Assembly (NCBI GenBank): GCA_007026445.1 | Contig: VDMD01000008.1 | Span: 620,001-684,000, forward strand | Origin: Schizophyllum amplum | Taxonomy: Eukaryota > Basidiomycota > Agaricomycetes > Agaricales > Schizophyllaceae | DNA length: 64,000 bases | Direction of reading: 5' to 3' | Part shown: in pieces, positions 35,927-46,729 of the stretch | Numbering within the stretch: the stretch's first letter is position 1 | How the letters are laid out: every line of letters begins with the position of its first letter | Notes under the pieces: model-generated | Database searches by the model: none | Seen by the model: the letters and a program-made list of their open reading frames with translations, nothing else | Told to the model about the DNA's origin: nothing | Position numbers and translations under genes: made by a program

Positions 35927-37030
35927 ATGGGCGATCTCATCGCCAGAGTCCTCGAGAACGACGAGGCGCGATTCTTTCTTACTCTTCTGGCCATCGCAGG
36001 CGCATTCGTGTGGATTCTGTCGGCGATCTCCAGCACGGCACAAAATGCCCCGCGCGACCCGGAGAGACCATACAGGAAACGAAGGCCTGCGATCCGCAGG
36101 AGGGGAAGTAGTCTCAGCAGCACGGGGAGCAGGGGGAAAGGCCCTGGAGCGCGAGCTTTGGGCTTCGACGAATGTCCCTCTGCCCAGCCGCGGGCTTTCC
36201 GCCTGGACGACCTTCCCTCCGAACTCATCCTCGACATAATGGAGACCAGTGCGTTGCGGTGGAGCAGCAGCTACACCACCCTTCGGCTGGTCTCGCGGCG
36301 GCTGAACACGCTCGCCGACCGCGCGTGCCTCATTCACGTACCTGTGTTGCTCACCAACGCGCACAAAACCATTGCTTTTCGCACCTTCCTGGATAGGAGA
36401 CCGCGTGCGTTACCGTATGTGCGCCACCTGTGGGTTGCCCCTGCGCTGGACGCGGAGGGTGACCTGGCGTACGTGGCCGCTATTGTGCTCCGACGGTGTA
36501 CGAACCTGCGCAGTCTCGCGTGCACAGCGCGCATGCTGCACGAGGCCATTGCGCACGCACCCCTATTCCGCACGGAGTGCTGTCGCCGGCTCACCATCCT
36601 CGCCCCGCCCGCGCCCGGTGTTGGGGGCGACGCGTGGGGCGACCTGCGCGGCAATGCGACTGTGACGAACTTTCTTGGCCGCGTCACGCATATGCGGATA
36701 GCGGGAGAGATCCCGCGCTTGCGCGACGGTGAGGTGTTTGCGCGGCTCACGCACCTGTCGATTGTGTACGAGGGACCGGTTGGACAGATTACTGAGGATC
36801 TGGCAGCGCTCACGGACGATGCCAAGACGCACGGGACACTGAGGAGGGTCGTGATAACTGTCCGGGGGATTAGTAGGACGATTCCGTATGGAGACCAGTG
36901 GAAAAGCAAGGGGCAGCGGTGGATGGTGTTGGCACTGCCGTTCTGCTGGAACGAGGTGGATATGTGGAAGAATCAAGTTCGTGGACGTGGTCTTTGGGAC
37001 ATTATCTCGGGGAGGCTTGTTAGTACATGA
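35927..37030 (+). CDS. F-box-like protein with N-terminal membrane segment
   Basis: Single-exon 367-residue protein. Residues about 15-33 (ARFFLTLLAIAGAFVWILSA) form one hydrophobic helix, followed by a basic stretch (RPYRKRRPAIRRRGS) that would face the cytosol. An F-box-like motif begins near residue 88 (FRLDDLPSELILDIMETSAL ... LRLVSRRLNTLADRACL). The remainder has leucine-rich character (VRHLWVAPALDAEGDLAYVA; RRCTNLRSLACTARMLHEAI; FARLTHLSIVYEGPVGQITE) as in many basidiomycete F-box proteins. The combination suggests a membrane-tethered ubiquitin-ligase adaptor. That role is inferred; the F-box is weak, and Skp1 binding is not assured. Confidence 0.65.
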   Translation: MGDLIARVLENDEARFFLTLLAIAGAFVWILSAISSTAQNAPRDPERPYRKRRPAIRRRGSSLSSTGSRGKGPGARALGFDECPSAQPRAFRLDDLPSELILDIMETSALRWSSSYTTLRLVSRRLNTLADRACLIHVPVLLTNAHKTIAFRTFLDRRPRALPYVRHLWVAPALDAEGDLAYVAAIVLRRCTNLRSLACTARMLHEAIAHAPLFRTECCRRLTILAPPAPGVGGDAWGDLRGNATVTNFLGRVTHMRIAGEIPRLRDGEVFARLTHLSIVYEGPVGQITEDLAALTDDAKTHGTLRRVVITVRGISRTIPYGDQWKSKGQRWMVLALPFCWNEVDMWKNQVRGRGLWDIISGRLVST

Positions 37031-37473
37031 CTGTCGCGTGTTGGATAGTGATGCTTATAGCTGTGTATTATCTGCCCCAGCGATCAGAGTTGCAGCGTAC
37101 TCGTGGTCCAACCATTGACGTGAACCAAGTCCGTTACCGAAAGTCGAACATGCGCACGTGCGATCAATGCCAGCACTCGTATGTCTGTCAGTCCTGTCAA
37201 CTGCAACTACTATTACAGAGTTTTTTGTATCAATGTATCTTCTCTCTGCCTGTCCAGATTCTCGCCTCGGTCGTCCAGAGGCGTTCAAACGTTCACCGCC
37301 GGTGAAAAATTCGGTGTATCGGCCACGCCGGCGTCGGGGCGGGCCGGGATCGGCATCAGGCGCGCGATGGCATAATCTTTGATGATACTTGTTGAGCTCG
37401 TCTACATCGGCTTCGACGACGACGCGCCTGGCGTTAGAATACTCACCATTGTCCCGCGCGGCGGGGCAGAGAT
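37031..37473. other. Intergenic region between the F-box-like and carrier genes
   Basis: About 440 bases with no gene; it likely contains the F-box gene 3' end and the carrier promoter. Confidence 0.4.
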
Positions 37474-38735
37474 ATGAGTTCGTCGTCGTCGGCGCCTCCG
37501 TCAAGATGGTCCGTTAACAGCATCATTGGTAAGTTAGCCGTCTTGTTCTCTCCGCGTGCCATAACCCTCAGCCGACTTCTTGTAGCGGGTGCGGGGGGTG
37601 GTTTGGTTGCCAGCATCGCGACATGTCCGCTGGACGTTGTCAAGACGAAACTTCAGGCGCAACGATCCATACACGGTCAGCCAGGCTATCTGGGCATCGT
37701 AGGTGCGTGTGCCGGACTACTGACTAGGTGTGGAAGTGCTGAACGCGTACACCAGATACCATCAAATACATTGGAAAGCATGACGGTTTCCGCGGCTACT
37801 ACAGAGGACTAGGACCAACCATCCTTGGCTATCTACCCACATGGGCCATCTACTTCGCCGTCTACGATGGCGTCAAGACACACTTTGGCGAAGCGCCGCT
37901 TGGTGAGGACAGGGATCCCCGGGAACGTCTGTACCCAGCCGCACAGGCGAAAGGATACCAACCGGTGATGCGAGAACATCCTTGGTCACTGCATATTCTC
38001 TCCGCGATGGGTGCCGGGATGGCGAGTACGGTGTGCACCACACCACTATGGGTCATCAAAACTAGATTCATGGTCAGCCTCCCCATACATCTCTTCCCTC
38101 CTACGCTCACCTCTTCCACAGACGCAAACTCGAGAAGAGACCCGGTACCGTCATACTCTCGACGCGGCTCGCACCATATACCGTACGGAAGGCTTCAGCG
38201 CGTTCTACCGTGGCCTACTCCCCAGTCTTCTCGGCATCACCCACGTCACCGTTCAATTCCCGCTATACGAGCACCTCAAAGTTGTCGCTCGTGCGTGTTT
38301 TCCTCTATACCCATGCACACCGGCGCTGATATTTCTGCAGGCGACGGCGACGAGCCCCTCCATACACGAGACATCCTCCTCTGCTCCGCCGTCTCAAAGA
38401 TGGTTGCCTCCATCGTCACCTACCCCCACGAGGTCATTCGCACACGACTGCAGACACAACGCCGCCCTATCGACGTCGGCGTGTCCTCAGACGGGATGAT
38501 TAAACCAATCCAGCGACATGCCGGCCTGTGGCAGACTGTGGAGGCGCTAGTCCTCAAAGAGGGCTGGGCAAGCCTGTACAAGGGCCTGTCCATCAACCTC
38601 CTGCGCACCGTCCCCAACAGTGCGGTGACGATGTTGACGTGAGTCTCAGTCCCTTTTTCGTCAAAACATGGCGCGCTGACTGCCTTTGTCAGTTACGAGC
38701 TGCTTATGAGGCAGCTCTCTACGCGGACAGTATAG
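37474..38735 (+). CDS. Mitochondrial carrier family transporter (NAD+/pyrimidine-nucleotide-like)
   Basis: Inner-membrane solute carrier with six helices in three repeats. Six exons (37474-37528, 37586-37702, 37756-38072, 38122-38290, 38341-38638, 38693-38735) join to about 332 residues. The three signature motifs are PLDVVKTKLQAQ, PLWVIKTRFM and PHEVIRTRLQTQ, each followed by the usual G-rich matrix helix (GFRGYYRGLGPTILGYLPTW; GFSAFYRGLLPSLLGITHVT; GWASLYKGLSINLLRTVPNS). The W in the second signature and the aromatic contacts fit the branch holding Yia6/Yea6 NAD carriers, FAD/folate carrier Flx1 and Rim2. The substrate is inferred, with NAD+ the first guess. The final exon, YELLMRQLSTRTV, is only 43 nt. 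Confidence 0.85.
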
Positions 38736-38892
38736 CGCTTTCTCGATAATATGTATGGTTGCACGTCTATTGTACTCATCCTCATCGTCTGTTCCCATTT
38801 GCACTGTTATCCAATATCCAATGCTTCTGCTACTAAATGACAGTGGTGTCTGTATTCTCCACTTTCAATAATAGGCTGGACCAAGGCTGGCA

Positions 38893-41579
38893 TCATAGGT
38901 GTGCAACCTCGAATGGTGGCCCCTCCGCCTTACTCTCAGCGCTCGCGGCCGGGAATATGCTCCGGTTTGTATACCACCACTGCAACGCGTACTCTTTGCC
39001 CGCGTTCCCTAGCTTCTCCGCTATTTCCTCGAAGATGGCGTCCCGCAAGGCCACGCGCTCCCCAAGCGAAAGATACGACAGAGATTGCTCTCCCGCCTCT
39101 CCCTGTTTGTACAGCCCTTCTTGCCCGCCCACGCCTCTCATCATGAGCGTCTTCAGCTCCTCCAGGACCAGCGCTAGGAGTGATACAGGGACCGATGAAA
39201 TTGTTGACGCCAGGGTGAGACGGAGGCGCTGCTGGCGAGTAGCTTCGGCCTCGGTGGAGATATTGTCGGTAGGGCCATGCGTTGCGTCTAGTAGCTGCTG
39301 CACGCAGTACATTGCCAGCGCATCTTCGTGTGCGCCCGCGCAGCGCACGACCATGGCGTATGCGTGTCGAAGCTGGGCCAGGCTCAGGCGGTCGGGGGAT
39401 GCGTTCTGGGGGTCGAGATCAGTGGTAAGTATGGAGGTAGTGGGCATGATGAGGAAGTGGGCGAAGTGGCCGTGATGAGAGGGCGGGGGTGAGGAAGTCA
39501 CGGCACGGACACACACCTCCACAAGGCATCCAGCATAATACGGGACGAGACGGGCCACGAAGGCGGTCTGCTCGTTCTTCTCCTGCGCGTGCCCATTCTT
39601 GCCCTCTCCTGGTGCGAAGATGTCGAAGATGGCGAGCGCGGTAGAGTGGGCGGCCTCGTAAACGTCGCGGGAGGTGGGATCGGAGACGTATCTGGGTAAG
39701 GAGTGGTCAGCGGATGTTGCCAAGTGAGTATAGGCACATGATGGGACAAGATATGTAGAGGAGCGCGGTGCAGAGAAATAATGACAGCGGCAATGAAAAG
39801 AAAATACATAGAAACGAAGGTTGCAAGAAGCTGCTACACTCACTGCACGATGTAACCCCACGCCGACTCTACAGCCCCCACGCTCAACACGGGGACGAGC
39901 TGCTCAATGCACGCGAGCGCAAATGCCGTACGCGACGGACTAGCGTTTGACGGGCCCGTTAACGATACGCCTGTAGGCCCCGTCGTGGTATCCGCCATAG
40001 GCCCCGTCGTGGTATCCGCCACAGGCCCCGTTATGGTATCCGCCATAGACCTCGTCATGGTATCCGCCATAAAATACGTCGTGGTATACACCCTATCCCG
40101 CGTCGTAATATCCACAACTATCGCATCCGCAGCGCTCGCATCCACCGCCAGCACGTCCAGCGCGGCATAGAAGGCGCGCGCGAGCTCGGGGAAGGTCGCC
40201 TTGGACGGCAGCATTGCGGGCGCCAGGCGCGAGAGCGTGCGAAGGAGGGTGCGGCAGAGTGCAGCGTGGGCGGTAGACGAGACCTTGGCGGGAGAGGGCG
40301 TCTGGACGGGAGGATGGGTCTCGATAGGAGAGTCTACTGTAGACGCCGGTGTAGTTCCCAATGACGTGTGCGTCAGTGCTGCCGGGGGCACATACACCGC
40401 GTGCGCGACGACCGCGTCTGCGACCATGACGGTGCAGAAGAGTAGCGTCTTGACGGTGGCGAAGAAGTCTGCGACCTGGGCGCGTGCGGAAGGGGCGACG
40501 TCCTCGCCGCGTGCATCGTTGGCTGAGCTGTTGTTGTCAAGTACGGATAGGGCGTCTGCGTGGGCGGCGATGCTGTCGAAGGTCTTGAGGATACCCTGTG
40601 CGACGGAGAGGTCAGGCTTGGAGGTCGAGAGCGGTATAGTGAGAGTCAGCGAAAGGAAGCGGCAGAGGGTCGGGAGGGCAGCGTAGAGCGGGTCGGCTGT
40701 AATGCGCAGGGACGACGCCGCAGTTTCTGCTGACTGTGGGGCTTTCAGACATGAAAGACAAACGGAGGATGAGATGCAAAGTTAACCTTGAAAGCAACTG
40801 GATAAAGGCCGTCGGGTGCGATATTGTTCAAAAATTGAGAGAACACGGCTCCGCCCAGGAAAGCCTCGGAGATGGCAGAGGCGAGCAAATGCGAGATGAG
40901 CGGCAGGGGCAGAACTGCGAGCTTCCGCCTCGGGATGTACTCAAACACGTGCGACGCAAACATGAGCGACATGTAGAGAGGGTCTGTGGGTTATGCTGCG
41001 CGTGAGATATGCGAACCGCAACAGGAGCACAGATGCATTACCTGAGGACGCCGGCTGCGCACTGATCAGTCCGTACTCTTTCACCCACTCAGCAGAGTAT
41101 ATGTCCAAGCACTCGGCCAGAGCAAGCACTGTCTCATCCTCCAGTTTATTCCGGGCGCGTCCGGAGATCTTCTGTTCTGTCTTGGCCTCCAAGTCCTGAA
41201 GACCCAGCAGCAATCCAGCACATGCAGCGAGACGAAGCAGCGAGTTTCCGTTCTTCAAGCCGGACAGTACTTGGGACGTCCACTGCAACATCTGCGTTTG
41301 CTTGCTCGGCGTGAGCAGGCCACTCTCGAGCGCCTTCCAGCACAGGTGGGCGGCCTGTCTGTACGCAATCTCAAAGGCCTGGGTGCGCTCATAGGTAAAA
41401 GGAGTGGCGATGAAGTAGGGCGACGAGACGGATGCGGCTGCGAGCGGTGTTGCAGTGGCTGTTGGAGGCGTCGCGAGGTGATGGGCCAGCAGAGACTGCA
41501 GCACGCTTGGCGGCTGGGTGGAAGAGCGGAGATGTGTGAGCACCGCCGTATACGTCCTCCAGCTGACGGCAGAGGTCAT
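38893..41579 (-). CDS. Large helical protein ending in a PTS1-like tripeptide (possible peroxin Pex8-like)
   Basis: Four exons (41579-41042, 40983-40787, 40733-39844, 39691-38893) sum to an exact 807-codon frame starting MTSAVSWRTYTAVLTHLRSS. The protein is mostly helical (QAFEIAYRQAAHLCWKALES; ISHLLASAISEAFLGGAVFS; LRTLSRLAPAMLPSKATFPE; YALQWWYTNRSIFPAASAES) with no named domain recognised. It ends ...FEVAHL; Ala-His-Leu fits the [SAC]-[KRH]-[LM] peroxisomal targeting pattern. Size, helical content and this tail suggest the peroxin Pex8, but that is a weak inference. Exon 3 contains a 24-bp coding minisatellite (repeats of MADTTTGP). The gene is divergent from the CNNM gene, with about 196 bases between starts. 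Confidence 0.6.
39976..40071 (-). repeat. 24-bp coding minisatellite, four copies
   Basis: Four head-to-tail copies (39976-39999, 40000-40023, 40024-40047, 40048-40071) plus a degenerate fifth. The first two differ by one base. On the minus strand each unit encodes eight residues, consensus MADTTTGP, so copy-number change keeps the reading frame. Confidence 0.9.
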
Positions 41580-41775
41580 TGTGAGCCGTGGCAGGTATTA
41601 CCTGTGCCTCAGCGTCGTGGATGTCAGGAAAACGAACAAGTGAAAACGTGTCCGGTTACACGTGATTCTGTAACACTTGTTCGGTGCCGAGACCGCCGGG
41701 CCGCGTGCCGAGTCGAGGCGTCGAAGGCGACGGCCGTCTGGAGGGGAATCCACAACTTGTTCTTGTCACACTCGA
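41580..41775. promoter_or_regulatory. Short bidirectional promoter region
   Basis: About 196 bases separate two start codons that face away from each other (807-residue protein on the minus strand, CNNM-type protein on the plus strand). No clear TATA box or other named site is visible; shared regulation is possible but not shown. Confidence 0.4.
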
Positions 41776-44700
41776 ATGGTCCCTGCCGCGCTCTCAGTCT
41801 CACGCTCTCGTTCTCTTGGCATTGTATATCCCTTATTCAACCTCGCAAGCAAGTATGTCCGCAGTCTCGTCCGCGGCGGTGACGCGCCCAACGGCGCCCA
41901 CCAGGCCGCGCTATGGAAGCGGAACGACAGCGATTTCGACTCGCACAACTCCCAGGACATCCTTTTTGTATGCCTCATACCCGTCCTAGTGCTCTGCTCT
42001 GGACTTTTTGCAGGTGCGTAGTCGAGGGAACGTATCAGCGCTAGATGCTGATGAGCGTCAATGCAGGTCTCACGCTTGGTAATTGAGCCCCTCGTCCCTC
42101 TGCAAGCACCCGGGCCTGACGCGTCTCCAGGATATATGAGTCTCGACGAGACACAACTCAATGTTCTCAGCATCAGTGGTACTCCGTACGTCCACTACCT
42201 CCGCGTCATTATCTGCTGTTGACCGAACAACAGGAAGCAGCGCGAGTATGCGCGGAAGATCCAGCCTGTCCGCAAGAATGGCCATCTGCTTCTTGTCACC
42301 TTGCTCATCGCCAACATGATTGTCAACGAGACCCTTCCTATCATCTCTGACCCCGTCTTGGGTGGAGAGGTCCCGACTGTTGTCATTAGCACGGTCCTCA
42401 TCATTATGTATGTGGCCCCTCCCTACACTATTGTGGTCGTTCCCCAAAGCCTACTTCTGCCCCCAATTATGTGAAAGGATAATGCGGTGACGGACGCCGC
42501 GCTTGAGAACGCTCTGGGAATATCCTTTCCAGAGCGCGACCTACGTGCGCTGCATGACGTCACGCGCACTCGGGCTTGGGTTTCCCCTTGGTTTTCTCAG
42601 TGTCCTTGGCTTGCCATTGTTCCGCATATGGTCTTCCCCTTTGTACAGCTTGGCTGATAACCTCCATCACAGATTCGCTGAGATCATCCCTCAGTCGATC
42701 TTCACACGCCACGGGCTGTTCTTGGGTGCTAAGCTCGCTTGGCTGACGAAGTGCCTCATATATGGGCTGGTGAGGATCGTCAACAATAGCCCACAAAGTG
42801 TTACTGATCGTTCGCTAGGGGATCATCTCATGGCCCGTATCCAAGCTACTTGGTAAGCATGCATAACATGGGCAAGGCAATTAGACGACTAACCGGTTGG
42901 TAGAGTTTGCTCTGGGGCCGCATCATGGCATCATATATCGTAGGGGTGGTACGTTGGTTTCTCGTTTGGGTCGCAATGCATGCTCAAAATGGTACAGAAC
43001 TGAAGGAGCTCATTGCAATGCATTCGTCTATGGCGACGCACGGAGGTCGGTTCATTCTACATCTTCAGCTTTCTGCATCGGCGCTCAAAGACCTTGTCAA
43101 GGCGACCTGAAGAAAGACACAGTCACCATCATCGGCGCGACGCTTGACCTCCAGGAAAAGGTCGTTACACAGGCTATGACACCCATCAAGGATGTGTTCA
43201 TGCTGTCCATCGACTCCAAGCTCGATTATGAGACCCTCAAGGAGATTACCGTGACAGGACATAGTCGCGTGCCCGTATACGAGGAGGTGGACGTTCCTGT
43301 CGGACCAGGAAAGAGTCAGAAAGTCAAGCGCATATTGGGCATCTTGCTCGTCAAGCAGTGCGTTCTCCTGGACCCTAATGGTGGGTGCCAATGCGTCATT
43401 CGATAGGCGGGGTCAGGCTGACCGACCCTTCAGACGCGACGCCTCTGCGCACTATCCCACTCAACAAGGTCCCGTTCGTCCCAATGAATGAGCCTTTACT
43501 GGGCATTTTGGACAAATTTCAGGATGGACGCTCGCATATGGCCATCGTGAGGTACCCTCTTAGCCTACTTGCTCCCTCATACTACCAGGCTAACATCTAC
43601 CAGCCGCTTTAGCGTCGACAAGGCCGCGAGCGTCAAAGCAGCAGCGAAGCGCGGTCTCACGCAGCGCCTCCGCGAGCGCGTTGGCATGGGCGACTCCGAG
43701 TCCAGCGATGAAGAGGACAAGCCACGCGATGACAAGGGCCACCCGCGCTTCCGCCGGCACAAGATCCGCGACATCGAAGAGGGCGTCGAGGATACGGATG
43801 CTACCCTCCGCGGCGACAGCGCGCAGGAGAGGGCGAAGGCTCTGCACGACCACGACGATCATGTTTTTGCCGATGGAGACGCACAGAAACCGGAGCGCAA
43901 GACGTCTGTTACCCGCGCGCGCGGACGGTCGACGAGGCCACGTACTGCGGGCGATGGGACGAATATACAGATGACCTCGCGCGAGTCGAGCGACACCAAT
44001 GATCCGGTCAAGGGCGGGTCGAAGAGCCGTAGGGGCAGCTTCCAACTCCCTCGGGTGGCGGCTGGGATGACGTCCCTGTCCGCGCTCGAGCAGAGTATGC
44101 CTGCGGACGCGGTGCTGGGGAAGGAAGGCATGAACGAAGTAAGTGGCTTTCGTGGTCTTAGTGTGTCGCCTTGACCTCATTTTATCTGTACAGTTCCTAC
44201 AAGGCTTGGATCCCGCGGTTATGCCCTTGGGTATCATCACGTTGGAAGACGTGCTGGAAGGTGAGCCGCTTTGTATCGCGGCGTTCGACTTTTCACTGAC
44301 GAGGCTTACAGAACTCATCGGCGAGGAAATTTGGGATGAATTCGACTCGGAGGGCGCCCACGGAGACTACATCGCGCCTACCCCTGCCGTTGTTACACAT
44401 GAAGTTCCCGTCGTCGCTGCCCCGGCACAGGAGGTGCCTGCGCCCTCCAGGCCCCCGCCCACTCTGAAGCCGCTCGCGCTCAAAGGCCTCAACTTCCTCC
44501 GCTCGCGCTCTGCGCCCCCGTCGCCCAAGGAGGAGCGGGCGCCCGTGCTGGAGTTCAAGGAGAAGACCATCCAGGAAAAGACCGTGCCAGAACGACCCGC
44601 TTCAGCGGCGCTTCCGGCTGCTGGAGCCGAGGACACCACCACGCCTAGTCCGCGGCTCAGCGTGCGTATCGACGCCCCGCAGGCCGTGCACCCGAATCCG

Positions 44701-45014
44701 CACCAGCCCGCGCACGTCGTTGGGCCGGTGGCACGCGGATCGTCACCTGCGCCATCACTCGAGGCGTATCTCGTCGACCGCAAGCGACGTATGGGCCCAC
44801 CGGGTCCGCCTGCGCCGGCTGCTGGAGCGGCGCCTGTCGTGCGTGGGCCCAGTGTTGGCGCGAAGGGCATGATGTTCAAAGTAGTCCGCTGGGTGGGGCT
44901 GGAGGAGACGGCGCGGGTGTTCATGAGAAGGGAGCTAAGATTGCAGGCGGTGAGGAGGTCCGTATACCCGACGACAAGGATAAGGAGGGTCCGGATAAGA
45001 CGGAGGAGAACTAG
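41776..45014 (+). CDS. CNNM/Mam3-type DUF21-CBS membrane protein
   Basis: Polytopic membrane protein of the cyclin M/Mam3 family, linked to divalent metal (Mg, Mn) homeostasis. Order: short N-terminus; DUF21 transmembrane domain (DILFVCLIPVLVLCSGLFAG, LTLGYMSLDETQLNVLSISG, LLLVTLLIANMIVNETLPII, VVISTVLIIIFAEIIPQSIF, GIISWPVSKLLEFALGPHHG); CBS pair (TIIGATLDLQEKVVTQAMTP, GHSRVPVYEE, KRILGILLVKQCVLLDP, QDGRSHMAIVS) split by an insertion of about 170 residues that is acidic then basic; second CBS end (GLDPAVMPLGIITLEDVLEE, LIGEEIWDEFD); P/A-rich tail. A 12-nt exon at 42067-42078 supplies part of the conserved GLFAGLTLGYMSLD turn. Near 44880 one base seems missing: the downstream frame reads SPLGGAGGDGAGVHEKGAKI and ends PDKTEEN at 45014; otherwise the frame runs to 45024. 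Confidence 0.85.
42067..42078 (+). other. 12-nt microexon in the CNNM-type gene
   Basis: Bounded by an AG acceptor (42065-42066) and a GT donor (42079-42080). Skipping it would remove four residues from the family-conserved GLFAGLTLG segment without shifting the frame; retaining it restores the conserved motif exactly. Confidence 0.75.
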
Positions 45015-45692
45015 GTATTGCTGATCCTTCGTGTTGGATGGAGAGACAGGTTTAGGAAATCAACAAGCTTCGGTCTATTCGTCGACTACTAATTTGCTAG
45101 TCTCCCCAGGCAGCCGCTAATTTGCTATTACTCGTGTTATGCATGCATAGTCCTTATGAATTTCTCTATACACAAGCCATGCAGGCTTCTTCAATATGCC
45201 TGAAGCGTTTGCATGGGTTTGCCTTTCCCCACAAAACGACGGGACGCCGACGGTCGAGCAAAATTGCGCGGACGGAGGAAGGTACCGGAGTCAAATGCTT
45301 GCCTCGCGGAAAAGCAACGAAAAAATAAGTATGTACCCTCACTCCCGGTCACACACCTGCTGACAGCTGTTGACGTCGTTGAATTCGGATCTCATGCTCT
45401 CAAAGCTATCCAGAAGCCATCTTCTCTGTTCAACGTCCAGTTGAGCTTGAGTCACGATGCTCCATCCTGATCTTCTACGTCCCGTCTAGTCAAAGCAGCT
45501 CTTCCTGCTGCCTGAGAAGTCTTCCAGTCTCTCGCGGGAACCCTAACCTGCCAGCGTGGCTGCAGTCCAAGCTTCAAGCTTCAAGCTTCAAGCTTCAAGC
45601 TTGAAGTCCTAAAGTTTTTGATGCATTCTACAACTTTGGCAAGATAATACACCTTTTGTTTTCAGTCGGCGATCTTCGGCCTCTGCCAGCCT
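45015..45692. other. Convergent intergenic region with a heptamer repeat
   Basis: About 680 bases between two genes that run toward each other. No gene is supported. It contains the AAGCTTC repeat listed separately. Confidence 0.4.
45569..45602. repeat. Tandem AAGCTTC heptamer repeat
   Basis: Nearly five perfect copies of a 7-bp unit followed by GAAG, so the block is partly self-complementary. It lies in the 3' region of SDR copy 1. Confidence 0.9.
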
Positions 45693-46630
45693 CTACCACG
45701 GCCACACTGTCTCCCCGCTGAAGTCCAGGAACTGCCCACTCGCCTTCTCGCGCGTCGCCGCGTCGATCTGCTTGAGCACACCAGCGGCACTAACCTCAAC
45801 ACTGTTCGTCGGCATCGACCCCATCCACGGCTCGTTCTTTACTGCCGTCGCCGCCATTTCCGTGTCGACTGCGCCTGGGCTGATGGGGAAGATGACTGCG
45901 TGGGGTAGTATGAGCACACCGAGGTAATTAACGGCACGACAGATGCCAGAGAAATGGGGGAAGAGAGGCTCACCGAAGTCCTCAAAGTCCTTGTGCAACT
46001 TGCGGACGACCCAGTGAAGCGCCGCCTTGGTGGTGCCGTACGTGTAGAGGCCACCGGGGAACTGCGAGCCCGCGGTGATGCTGCCGACTGGCGACGAAAT
46101 GGCGACGAACTTGGGCGCCTTGCTGGCCTTCAGCAGATCGTGCGTCGCCTGGAACAGGACAAGAGGCCCGTTGACGTTGATCTAGTGCGTTTACCCCAAT
46201 CAGCCAGAGCCTATATGACGCACAACCGAAATTCACCCACCTCAAAATGCCTCGTCAACTCCTCCTTCGGCAGAGTCAGCGCACCAGCATAGCAGTCGGC
46301 CACTGCCGCGTTCGCGATGACGACGTCGAGGTGGCCAGCGACCTTGGTGATCTCCGCGGCGGCGGCGTCGTTGCTGGCCTTGTCGGCAGAGACGAGCTTG
46401 ACGATGTGGAGCTTGCCCGAGTTGGCGTCGGCGAGGGCCTTGAGTTCGGTAGCCTTCTCGGGGCTGCGTGCACCGGCGAAAACGATGGTGTCGGGGCGCT
46501 TCACGAGGGCGGTGACTAGCCCAAGACCTGGAGGACGCGAGTCAGTGAGAGCCCTGCCGTCGAAGGGCGATGCAGACGTACCAAGACCGCGGTTGGCACC
46601 GGAGACGAGGTAGACTGTGGAGGAAGACAT
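45693..46630 (-). CDS. Short-chain dehydrogenase, sepiapterin/ketoreductase-like (SDR copy 1)
   Basis: NAD(P)-dependent oxidoreductase of 248 residues from four exons (46630-46582, 46527-46241, 46181-45974, 45895-45693). Motifs: cofactor turn VYLVSGANRGLGLGLVTALV, DVVIANAAV (the NNAG position), INVNGPLVLFQATHDLL, catalytic serine FVAISSPVGSI, active-site YGTTKAALHWVVRKLHKDFE and PISPGAVDTEM. It closes FLDFSGETVWPW. The short type with IANAA and no long lid resembles norsolorinic-acid ketoreductase-like and C-factor-like SDRs. A close paralogue lies at 56428-57543 with what appear to be the same intron positions and C-terminus. Substrate unknown. Confidence 0.85.
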
Positions 46631-46720
46631 TGCGAGCGTTGTAAGTTGCTTTGTTGGTCTGTGCTAAAATCTGAAGTAGACGCTCTTGAGATGTGTTGTT
46701 CGTTACACCGGTCAATCTGG

Positions 46721-46729
46721 CCTTTTATA
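46721..46729 (-). promoter_or_regulatory. TATA box of SDR copy 1
   Basis: Minus-strand TATAAAAGG lies about 90 bases upstream of the start codon of SDR copy 1. The paralogue has CATAAAAGG about 30 bases upstream of its own start, suggesting a shared core-promoter origin. Confidence 0.5.

Noticed and set aside
42413..42674. A hidden exon inside the unusually long CNNM intron
   Set aside because: The exons on either side join directly into the conserved VLIIIFAEIIPQSIF segment, leaving no missing protein to account for.
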